A DNA stretch of 44,225 nt from CAYTLW01 sp964438735 (GTDB lineage: Bacteria; Myxococcota_A; UBA9042). A model generated the notes under the pieces. It saw only the letters and a program-made list of their open reading frames with translations. It did no database searches and was not told where the DNA came from. The stretch is from positions 1 through 44,225 of the forward strand of contig CAYTLW010000060.1 in assembly GCA_964438735.1 (NCBI GenBank), read 5' to 3'. Shown in pieces: positions 8,201-14,448 of this stretch; the stretch's first letter is position 1, and each line of letters opens with the position of its first letter. Both the position numbers and the translations under genes were made by a program.

Positions 8201-10399
8201 GCTGGCTGGATAATCGCCGCGTCGGAACGCAGCGCTGGCCAGCGCGACCGCGACCGACAATTCGTCCTGCCAGTCGGCGGGCGCCGCAGCGACTCTCTTG
8301 TCCAACGCGTGAAAGCGACCCACGGCAGTCTCGGCGCGCAGGGCCGCCAGCCAGACCTGGCGCACGTCGCCGTCGCCATCCGGGGGCCGCGCCAGCCAGG
8401 CGTCGGTGAGCGCGATGGCACCGGACGCTTCGCCGGTGGCCAGCAGGCCGTTCGCCGCAGACGCAACCGCGGAACCGGCGGGTGCATCGCCGTCGTCCCA
8501 TGCGCTGGCCCGCACAAGCAGTTCAAGCGCTTCCACGGGCGACCGATCGGCCAGCCAGGCGGCCCGCTGGCGGGCGGCTTTGGCCAGGATTTTGTCGTCC
8601 AACTGGTCGAGCAGGAATCCCCGCGCAGCCTCGTCCACGGCTGCGACCGCCCCGCCCGGCAACGCGCGCACTGTATTGGTGGCGTCCCGATGCGCAGCGG
8701 AGAGCGCGGCCATGGGATCGCCATCGCGACCGGGCGCGCAATGACCGGACACCGCTACGTGCGCGAGGGCCGCATGGGCTCTTTTCGGGGGCAGGGTGTA
8801 GTCGGCTCGCGACGCCACCACCGCCTCGGCGGCTTTGCGAAGCGCAGGCCCGGACTCGGCAGCCTCCACGCGATCGCTGTGGCGAACCAGCACCCCCTGC
8901 TCGTGCAGCGCAGCAATGGCCTCCAGGACCGCAGCCCGACAGCTGCCGACCGCTCCCGCGACCGCCTCGCAGATCGACAGGTCGTATTGTCGCCCGCCGT
9001 CGGCCGCGTGGAGGGCGCCGGCGATCTCCGCTGGCGACAGGGCCGGCAACTCCAACTGACTCGCCGCCACACTGCCGGCCATGTGCACCGCCGCGACGAC
9101 CAGGGCGGCGCAGTCGTCGACCTCGGGTTCATCGGCCGCTCGCGCCACCGCATCGCGCAACACGGGGGGCAGTTCTTCCCAGTCGTCCACCAGCAGCAAG
9201 CCGCCGCCGCCCAGGGACCGTCGGATGGCCGCCAGGCGCCGGTCGACGGCAGCCTGAGCGACGCCGCCGAGTTCGCCTATCGCCGTGACCGGTGCTTCAA
9301 GCGCACCGGTCGGCGCGACATCTTGCTTTGCCTGCGATCTCGTGGTCGAGACCTCGCCCCGCCGGCGGGCCATCTCCGCCTCGAGAAGGGCCAGCGGATC
9401 GATGTCTGCTCGGTGGCTGGCGACCAGTCGCGCGACCGGCCCCCGGTGGTCAGCGACAAGACGGGCCAACGCGCCGCTCCGACCGGCGCCACGTGGGCCC
9501 GTGAGCCAGCCTCGGCGTCGCGAATCGCCCCAGTTCAATGCGTCGACACCGGGCCATCGTCCCCAGCGCCAGGGACGTCGGGCCAGCGTGCGCAATTCGC
9601 GGTTCGGATCGAAGCGCTGCACGCCTGTGGCAGCCCGCCACTCGCGCAGCGCGGCTTCGGCGTGCGCCGGACGCAGGTCGCGATCGGGATGCAGCCAGCC
9701 GGCGAGCACCTCGAGCCAGCGGGCATGGGGCGCACCGTCGGGGACCTCAGGACGGCTGCTCGATGGCAACACGGCCGGGTAGTTCGGCCACGGATGGGCC
9801 AGGCCAAGCGCTCGCCAGGTCGATACAGCCAGCGAGAACAGGTCGTCCCGAGGATCGACCCCCTCACCGCGTAGCCGTGCGGGCGCGGCATACTCCGGAT
9901 GTCCGGCCCCCCAGGCGGGCGCCGCACCGGGCGCCTGGGCCAGGCCGAGGTCCAGCAGAGAAATCGCGCCGCCTTCGTCGACCAGGACGTTGTCGGGGTG
10001 CAGATCGCCATGCACCACATCGGCCGCGTGCAGCGCCATCAAAGCGTGCAAACAAGATTCGACGACAGCTGCGACCTCGTCCGGCGGCGCGTCGGCCAGC
10101 GCCCGCCCCATGGGCACGCCTGGCCGCAGGTCGATCACAAATGCTGCGGGCCCGCCCGCTACCGGCTCAAGCCAGGCCAGCGGAATCGGCAGCGCCGCGC
10201 AGGGCACCTCGAAGAGTGCGTCCCACTCCCGCCGGAGCGCAGCCAGTTCGGCCACTTCGCCCGGCCGGGTGTGCTTGAGGACCAGGCCGCAGTCATGCTC
10301 ACCCAATCTGCGGGCCAGCCAGACCTCGCCACCGCCGCCGGATGCCAGCGGCGTGACGCATTCGAATGCGCCCCAACTCCTCTCGGATGCCCTCCCCAT
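5258..10399 (-). CDS. Giant sigma-54 activator with kinase-like, ATPase, TPR and GAF domains
   Basis: A 1713-residue regulator. Residue positions are approximate. Protein-kinase-like domain 10-255: GGGGEVW loop, VLK lysine (K42), HGDLHPDN (130-137) instead of HRD, DLG (150-152) instead of DFG. P-loop ATPase-like region from about 300: GPRGAGRS and an acidic LLLVDD strand, as in STAND/AAA proteins. Then several hundred residues of TPR-like helices (to about 1120), a GAF domain (about 1165-1335), a short coiled coil, and a sigma-54 AAA+ domain: GESGTGKE (~1420), GAFTGA (~1470), with R-fingers implied. The end (EGNKTRVAESLGIDRGTLYNKL) is a Fis-type helix-turn-helix. GAFTGA is the sigma-54 contact loop, so it should activate -24/-12 promoters. 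The ATG at 10399 is preferred to the GTG at 10423 because GGGAGGGG lies just upstream. It is divergent from a sigma-54 promoter at 10563-10578 and in an operon with the kinase gene. Confidence 0.93.
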   Translation of the reverse strand: MGRASERSWGAFECVTPLASGGGGEVWLARRLGEHDCGLVLKHTRPGEVAELAALRREWDALFEVPCAALPIPLAWLEPVAGGPAAFVIDLRPGVPMGRALADAPPDEVAAVVESCLHALMALHAADVVHGDLHPDNVLVDEGGAISLLDLGLAQAPGAAPAWGAGHPEYAAPARLRGEGVDPRDDLFSLAVSTWRALGLAHPWPNYPAVLPSSSRPEVPDGAPHARWLEVLAGWLHPDRDLRPAHAEAALREWRAATGVQRFDPNRELRTLARRPWRWGRWPGVDALNWGDSRRRGWLTGPRGAGRSGALARLVADHRGPVARLVASHRADIDPLALLEAEMARRRGEVSTTRSQAKQDVAPTGALEAPVTAIGELGGVAQAAVDRRLAAIRRSLGGGGLLLVDDWEELPPVLRDAVARAADEPEVDDCAALVVAAVHMAGSVAASQLELPALSPAEIAGALHAADGGRQYDLSICEAVAGAVGSCRAAVLEAIAALHEQGVLVRHSDRVEAAESGPALRKAAEAVVASRADYTLPPKRAHAALAHVAVSGHCAPGRDGDPMAALSAAHRDATNTVRALPGGAVAAVDEAARGFLLDQLDDKILAKAARQRAAWLADRSPVEALELLVRASAWDDGDAPAGSAVASAANGLLATGEASGAIALTDAWLARPPDGDGDVRQVWLAALRAETAVGRFHALDKRVAAAPADWQDELSVAVALASAAFRRGDYPASHAEADRALKSAAADPQAPDSFSEEATGALLLRAFASTWQGELEAAATDVALGLKLTGELPHLRDPFTYLDGLAAYYGGDLERATRVFEGLDGSADVALRAAAAAGRGLVSHRSGQLEQARACYADSRTLAEQAGDRTRVLNMTMNIATLDHEAGDLGRALDGYDRVIAGADRAGNKGALVRSLNNRGNLYALLGVNERAERDLQAALERLEAVGNQYLEGNVCCVLAELARKAGRSEQARELIARAERVLAEAGAESELLEIRLEKAQIAEAAGDLVTARDTAASVLDDAVRLESEELQARARRLLARCQLAAAFADGAATPSRADLAAALGELEQAAALVPEHKALLLVEVEVDRATVLACGGRWTEAAQLAEDQLTRLERIAATLRPAETTAFRHGPVHAPTRAILRLLASAVGGGGPLQTSTSPAIAGGSAMNAVLALNRRLSAEHDSGRLLEVLMDAAVALTGAERGFLLLDDRAVEGREPKEGSEPDLEVAIARNLDRENLRRPEGKLSQSVALEVFRSGERVLAVNAMADPRFHEQKSIHAGSLRSILSVPLGLSGRTVGVLYVDNRFTSGAFSAEHAAVLEALAAQAAIAIRTARLIERQARSEKALAGSKAEVEQLNAQLREQLVSTEDALSTARAALDAQRHELARRSDYRAIRGESPQLHRLFGLMDRVRKHDFPVVIVGESGTGKELVARAIHFTGSRGGGPFVAVNCGALPESLLESELFGHVKGAFTGAVAERRGLFESADRGTLLLDEVGEMPLSMQVKLLRVLQTGEITRVGGGGLRQVDVRVLAATHRDLDAMVAEGTFREDLLYRMKVVELRVPPLRERTGDLPLLVEHFLAENRKAGLGEVDRITPRALQLMGRYGWPGNVRELETFLKSACLFAMGNELDVVDIAPLLDRTRSPSGSFAPVDASRVGGALSQLLNDGSLADIELAVIEQRLEALEGNKTRVAESLGIDRGTLYNKLRRKKG

Positions 10400-10446
10400 G
10401 GCCCCTCCCGCTCCACCAGCCACCTGCCCGTGGCCAATCCCTGCCC

Positions 10447-10461
10447 GTCGAAAATATCGAC
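10447..10461. promoter_or_regulatory. Candidate activator-binding palindrome
   Basis: The perfect inverted repeat GTCGA-N5-TCGAC lies about 115 bp upstream of the -24 element. A related sequence, TATCGATTCGAC at 10536-10547, reads as GTCGAATCGATA on the other strand. Enhancer-like sites 80-200 bp upstream are usual for sigma-54 activators with Fis-type HTH domains. Assignment to the divergent regulator is inference. Confidence 0.4.
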
Positions 10462-10501
10462 AAACGTACGGTTATTCAACACCCCTGTGCGGTGGCGTCA
10501 G

Positions 10502-10533
10502 CGCTCGCAGGGATCGCAGAGGATCGCTCGCAG
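10502..10533. repeat. Short direct repeats in divergent regulatory region
   Basis: CGCTCGCAG occurs at 10502-10510 and again at 10525-10533, start to start 23 bp, close to two helical turns. GGATCGC also occurs at 10511-10517 and 10521-10527. The repeats lie 30-60 bp upstream of the sigma-54 promoter and may be part of an upstream activator site. Confidence 0.4.
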
Positions 10534-10562
10534 TGTATCGATTCGACGATTTCTGCGGCGGC

Positions 10563-10578
10563 AGGCACGATCCTTGCG
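10563..10578 (+). promoter_or_regulatory. Sigma-54 (-24/-12) promoter for the lipoprotein pair
   Basis: AGGCACGATCCTTGCG matches the consensus TGGCACG-N4-TTGCW at all but the first and last positions. GG is at 10564-10565 and GC at 10576-10577, separated by exactly 10 bases, the spacing required by sigma-54. The transcription start would be near 10588, giving a leader of about 55 bases before the ATG at 10643. The promoter faces the lipoprotein genes and is divergent from a sigma-54 activator gene, which strongly supports the reading. Confidence 0.8.
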
Positions 10579-10642
10579 ATCTTTCCTGGTGGGTCAGGCG
10601 CTCGCGTCGCCTGCGCCGAACACAGCCATGGAGTGAACCGCG

Positions 10643-11002
10643 ATGCCATCCCCCGCCCCCATCCTGAGCCGCATGGCCCGGCAACTGCTCGTGCTGGGGA
10701 TCGCGGTGGCGCTGCTGACGTTGACCGGCTGCGTGGTCAACCCGGTCCCGACGCCGGGCAAGGGCGGCGTCATGCAGGAGACCGCGCACGACACCGGTCA
10801 GCGGCCCGGACCCGACAACAAGGACGACAACGGCGCGGCAGGAGAGGCGGATACGACCTCGCCGACAGCCGGCGCATCCGACGCCTCGCCACCTTCTGCG
10901 GACGGCGGCGCACCCGGTGACGTAGATATGTCCGACACACCCACGCCCGCTGACGATGCCGAAGCTGGCGTCGTGGCGGACGACATCGCGGAGGCTGGCT
11001 GA
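10643..11002 (+). CDS. Small lipoprotein, C-x-VNPVPTP type, copy 1
   Basis: A 119-residue protein with a signal peptide and lipobox LTGC (lipidated Cys about residue 30). The motif VVNPVPTP follows the cysteine directly. The rest is low-complexity and acidic (Asp, Ala, Gly, Pro, Ser, Thr) with no predicted fold. The ATG at 10643 has GGAG 9 bases upstream; the internal ATG at 10673 lacks a good site. The next gene starts on its stop codon (TGATG) and encodes a paralogue. A sigma-54 promoter lies at 10563-10578. It probably displays a flexible tail on the inner or outer membrane surface; residue +2 is Val, not Asp, so the Escherichia-type inner membrane retention signal is absent. Role unknown. 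Confidence 0.82.
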   Translation: MPSPAPILSRMARQLLVLGIAVALLTLTGCVVNPVPTPGKGGVMQETAHDTGQRPGPDNKDDNGAAGEADTTSPTAGASDASPPSADGGAPGDVDMSDTPTPADDAEAGVVADDIAEAG

Positions 11003-11331
11003 TGGGCAGCGCGTTCACACGGCGCCTGTCTCGATGGTTCGCCTGCCTGGCGATCGGCGGCGGATTGGCCGTCGCGGGCTGCGCGGTCAATCCCGTGCCT
11101 ACGCCGGCCACCTCGCAGGATAAAGGGAGCGCGCTGCAAAATGACGCGGCGGCGAAGGATGGGGCCAGCGATGCCATGCGAGGCGGCGGTGGACCGGGCG
11201 ATCAAGCCGACGCGGGTGCCACCGTCACAGAGCCGGATGGAACCCAGGCGACGGACGCGGCCCAGGCGGCAGATGCTGCCACTCCGACCGGCGATGCGGC
11301 CGCTGGCGACAGCTTCCTGGCGGCCGACTGA
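11002..11331 (+). CDS. Small lipoprotein, C-x-VNPVPTP type, copy 2
   Basis: A 109-residue lipoprotein with lipobox VAGC (Cys about residue 27) followed by AVNPVPTP, the same motif as the upstream gene. The tail is again low-complexity (Ala, Asp, Gly, Thr). The start overlaps the stop of copy 1 by one base, with GGAGG about 7 bases before it, so translation is probably coupled. Outside the signal peptide and NPVPTP motif the two tails are only similar in composition, which suggests an old duplication with drift or selection for disorder. It ends 45 bp from the convergent transpeptidase gene; I see no clear terminator between them. Confidence 0.82.
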   Translation: MGSAFTRRLSRWFACLAIGGGLAVAGCAVNPVPTPATSQDKGSALQNDAAAKDGASDAMRGGGGPGDQADAGATVTEPDGTQATDAAQAADAATPTGDAAAGDSFLAAD

Positions 11332-11376
11332 GTCGATCTCGAAGCGGGCCCTGCGAGCGCCCCGAATGGCCTGGAT

Positions 11377-13206
11377 TCAAGGACAATCGCCGGCGGCGGC
11401 GCCGCCTGGACAGTCATCTGCCGCCGGTCCGGCGGGCATGTGGGCGTTGGCGCGCGGCAGGCCGGCCAGGCGCTCGTCGGCCACCTGCATGGCGATGGTT
11501 CGGTCCGGCGCGTCGTATCCGTACGGGTCGGGGTAGAAACGAATCTTGTGTTCGGACGAGACATCCGCCGTCCAGTACACCAGGTGGATTGGCAGGGGCT
11601 TGCGCAGGCTGATCCACTTGTTCACCGCGCCATCCATCTTGCGTGCCCAGACCCGGTCGGACAGGCGACGGCCGCGATCCTGGCCGAGCAGGTAGCGGGC
11701 GAGCTCGGGGGCGTCTTCGACCCGCACGCAGCCATGACTCTTCAGACGCACAGGATGGCGAAACGCGCGCTGGCTCGGGGTGTCGTGCAGGTAGACCAGG
11801 TGCTGGTTGGGAAAGACGAACTTGACCACACCCAGCAGGTTCTTCTCGCCGCTTCTCATGACCAGCGACTCACCGCCATTGCTGGAGATGCGTACGTCAA
11901 AGCCGTTCTCGGCATACCAGTTGGGGTTGGCCCGCACCTTGTAGCGGAACTCGCGGCGAATGGAACTTGGCACGACCCACTCCGGATTCAGGACCAGATA
12001 GCGCAATTTCGTGCTCATCAGCGGCGTTCGCATCCCGGGGATCCTGACCAGGCGCTTGTTGCGCCGAACTCGTCGGGACCCCTTGCCCACCTGGGTGCGA
12101 TGACTGCGATCCAGACGCCCCTGACGCCAGATATCCAGCCGGAAGGCCGGAATGTTGGCGATCAGGAAGTCATCATCACCGCCGACCCCCGTGTCGCGAA
12201 TCCGCTGCAACGACAGGCGGATCTGCTCGACCCGCCGGGCCATGGGCACGCTCAGCGCGGCCAGCGTAGGTGCGTTGATCAGCGCCGAGGGGCGCAGGCC
12301 ACGGTCGTGCTGCCAGGCGCGCAATCGAGCGGCCAGTTGTGGCTCCATGGGGATGGCCGGCGCCTTGCGCGCTCGTCGTTTCGGCGGCGGCGCTGGCGGT
12401 CCCACCTGGAGGGCCGGTGCACAGTATCCCTCGAAGCACAATCGCTGGCGCAACAGGTGCCGATGTTCCGGGGTCAAGGCACGGAGGAACTGGCGACGTT
12501 CTGAGGGTCGATGCCACGCTCTCTTGCCGGCGACCGGCAGGTCCTTGGGCAGCGCCGGCATCTTGCCCACCATGTCTCGATAGCGGGCCAGCCCGTCGAC
12601 CAGTTGGCGATACATGAGCCATTGACCCGGCCCGGCGTCACTGAGCCAGCGCTCGGCCCGCTCGACCAGGGTTCGGTCCGAGGGGCGCAGCGCCGCCACG
12701 GCCTGTTCGATACCGCGCTGGCGTCGCAGCAACCGGGCCGCTTGTGCCCGGTCCTTCTCCTTGGTGGTCAGCCGCTTGCGATGCGGTGGCAGCGGCTGAC
12801 GTCGGGCGCCCAGTCCAGCGCCGTCGACCAGCGCCAACTGCGCCCAGACGACCGCGTCGACCAGGCAGCCGGCTTTTGCAGCGGCGTCGATCCGCCCGCC
12901 ACACAGGCGCTCGCTGGTGGCCCTGGCCTGCTCGCCATCGCGCAACACGCCGTGCTGCACCAGGAGATTCATCAGGCTCTCGAGACTGCGGTCCATGTCG
13001 TCGATGTAGACGCCCTCGAGGCGTTCACGAACGGCCACGGCGCGCGCTGCTGCGCCATCCATGAGACGCGTCGGGGCGACGTCGGAGATGGGCACGGTCG
13101 TGTTGGAGGTTGGCGTCGCGCTGACCACGGTCGGGCCGAACAGGGTGACGACGAAGATCGCTATCCAGGGGCAGACTCGAATCGGTCTATTGCTCGATGA
13201 TTCCAT
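11377..13206 (-). CDS. L,D-transpeptidase, YkuD family (YcbB-like)
   Basis: A 609-residue exported enzyme that would form 3-3 peptidoglycan cross-links or attach proteins to the wall. It has a signal peptide (VCPWIAIFVVTLFGPTVVSA), a long helical N-terminal region, a peptidoglycan-binding-like segment (LRAWQHDRGL...LINAPTLAAL) and a C-terminal YkuD domain. That domain contains YLHDTPSQRAF and the catalytic SHGCVRVEDA (Cys near residue 495). Domain order and length match the YcbB/LdtD group. The ATG at 13206 is preferred over 13245: it has GGAG 6 bases upstream and puts the signal peptide close to the N-terminus. It is the last of three minus-strand genes, after a 111-bp gap. Confidence 0.92.
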   Translation of the reverse strand: MESSSNRPIRVCPWIAIFVVTLFGPTVVSATPTSNTTVPISDVAPTRLMDGAAARAVAVRERLEGVYIDDMDRSLESLMNLLVQHGVLRDGEQARATSERLCGGRIDAAAKAGCLVDAVVWAQLALVDGAGLGARRQPLPPHRKRLTTKEKDRAQAARLLRRQRGIEQAVAALRPSDRTLVERAERWLSDAGPGQWLMYRQLVDGLARYRDMVGKMPALPKDLPVAGKRAWHRPSERRQFLRALTPEHRHLLRQRLCFEGYCAPALQVGPPAPPPKRRARKAPAIPMEPQLAARLRAWQHDRGLRPSALINAPTLAALSVPMARRVEQIRLSLQRIRDTGVGGDDDFLIANIPAFRLDIWRQGRLDRSHRTQVGKGSRRVRRNKRLVRIPGMRTPLMSTKLRYLVLNPEWVVPSSIRREFRYKVRANPNWYAENGFDVRISSNGGESLVMRSGEKNLLGVVKFVFPNQHLVYLHDTPSQRAFRHPVRLKSHGCVRVEDAPELARYLLGQDRGRRLSDRVWARKMDGAVNKWISLRKPLPIHLVYWTADVSSEHKIRFYPDPYGYDAPDRTIAMQVADERLAGLPRANAHMPAGPAADDCPGGAAAGDCP

Positions 13207-13317
13207 GGCTGCTCCGCCACGCCCGGCCGCACGCAGGACGTGCATCCAGCATGCATCCGAATCATCAACGCGCCAGATTCTCAGGACATTCGATCGCGCA
13301 ACGGAAAGGACGAGGGC

Positions 13318-14448
13318 TCAAGCGGCGATCCACCGCTCCTCGTCGCCATAGAGTTGCTCGCGGTCGGCCTCGCTCAGGACGTCGCACCATGGCGCCCACT
13401 CCGGGCCGAGATCGTCCACGGGTTCGCCTTCATCGGGGTCCAGTTGGACCGTCGGATCCTGCATGAACGACGCGATCAGCTGGCCGCGATGCACCAGAAC
13501 GCGCTCGATGGCGGCGCGACGGGCGACAGCCTCTTTCGCTTCTGCAGATAGTTTGACCACTGCGCCCAACTCCTCGACAGCCCGGCGGCCGATGCGGGGA
13601 CTGCGGGCCAGCGCCCGTGCGGTGGCATCCGGCAGCGCGGGCAGCGGCACGGACTGCACGCCTTCGGCCTGCAGACGGGCGATCAGCGCGTCGATGCGGG
13701 CGATGGCCAGGGCGGGTTCGGCGAACAGGGTGGCGGTGGTGCGAGCCAGGTAGCCGGGATACCAGGACGGTGCGTCGGCCCCTGCGGCCAGACATGCGCC
13801 GGCGAGCAGGGGCAGCGCCGCCCGCCCGGACAGGCGACAGATACAATCTACTGCCATCCATCGAATCCATGAATCGCAGCAATCCGCGGGCGTCGCGCCT
13901 TGCCGCTGCAAAACACCTCGCAGAAGCGTCTCGAAGGACGCCTTCTTGTCCGTGCTCAAACGCTCGCCATGCGCGACAAGCCAGTGATTCAGGGCGGTGA
14001 GGGCAGGCAAAGAGGCGGCTCCGCTGTCGATGACCGCCGCGAGCCAGCCAGGCACGCGGTCGTCGCTGAATCGGCCCAGCGCCGCGAGGCATTGCAGGCG
14101 ATCGTCGGCGTCTTCGGGACCGGCGCGGAACGCGGTCAAGGCGACCGTGGCGAAGCAGCCGTCGGGTCCGTGCTCTGCCACCGCGAGCGCCGCGTCGACG
14201 TCCGGCAGGGCATGCACCCGCTGGCTGCGCACCGTGGCACAGAGCGGCTTCCAGGCGGCTTCGGACAGGGGCCGATCTGACAGAATGTCCAGCGCGGCGT
14301 TGGCCGAGATGGCGTCGGCCGACTGCACGGACTCAAGCAGGGCCTGCAGCAAATCTGCGTCGATCTCCGCACCGGCCAGGGCCTGGGCGAGATCGTTGCG
14401 ACGGGTCCAGGGCTCGGCGCTTCGCCAAGTTTCAGCGGTCACGTTCAC
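13318..14448 (-). CDS. Helical-repeat (HEAT-like) hypothetical protein
   Basis: A 376-residue, mostly alpha-helical protein rich in Ala and Leu, with recurring helix pairs such as DLLQALLESVQSADAISANAALDIL and DRLQCLAALGRFSDDRVPGWLAAVI that resemble HEAT repeats. There is no signal peptide, membrane helix or catalytic motif. The C-terminus is acidic (QLDPDEGEPVDDLGPEW). I chose the GTG at 14448, 6 bases after GGGGAGG; the open frame begins at a TTG at 14463. The start overlaps the end of the upstream phospholipase-like gene by 17 bases, indicating coupled translation. It may be a cytoplasmic scaffold, but the function is unknown. Confidence 0.72.
   Translation of the reverse strand: MNVTAETWRSAEPWTRRNDLAQALAGAEIDADLLQALLESVQSADAISANAALDILSDRPLSEAAWKPLCATVRSQRVHALPDVDAALAVAEHGPDGCFATVALTAFRAGPEDADDRLQCLAALGRFSDDRVPGWLAAVIDSGAASLPALTALNHWLVAHGERLSTDKKASFETLLRGVLQRQGATPADCCDSWIRWMAVDCICRLSGRAALPLLAGACLAAGADAPSWYPGYLARTTATLFAEPALAIARIDALIARLQAEGVQSVPLPALPDATARALARSPRIGRRAVEELGAVVKLSAEAKEAVARRAAIERVLVHRGQLIASFMQDPTVQLDPDEGEPVDDLGPEWAPWCDVLSEADREQLYGDEERWIAA

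Noticed and set aside
7748..9874. 708-residue plus-strand open frame opposite the sigma-54 regulator
   Set aside because: High GC keeps the antisense frame open; the opposite strand encodes recognisable TPR and ATPase regions continuous with the regulator.
11332..11376. Intrinsic terminator between the lipoprotein pair and the transpeptidase gene
   Set aside because: No stable stem with a T run could be found in these 45 bases.
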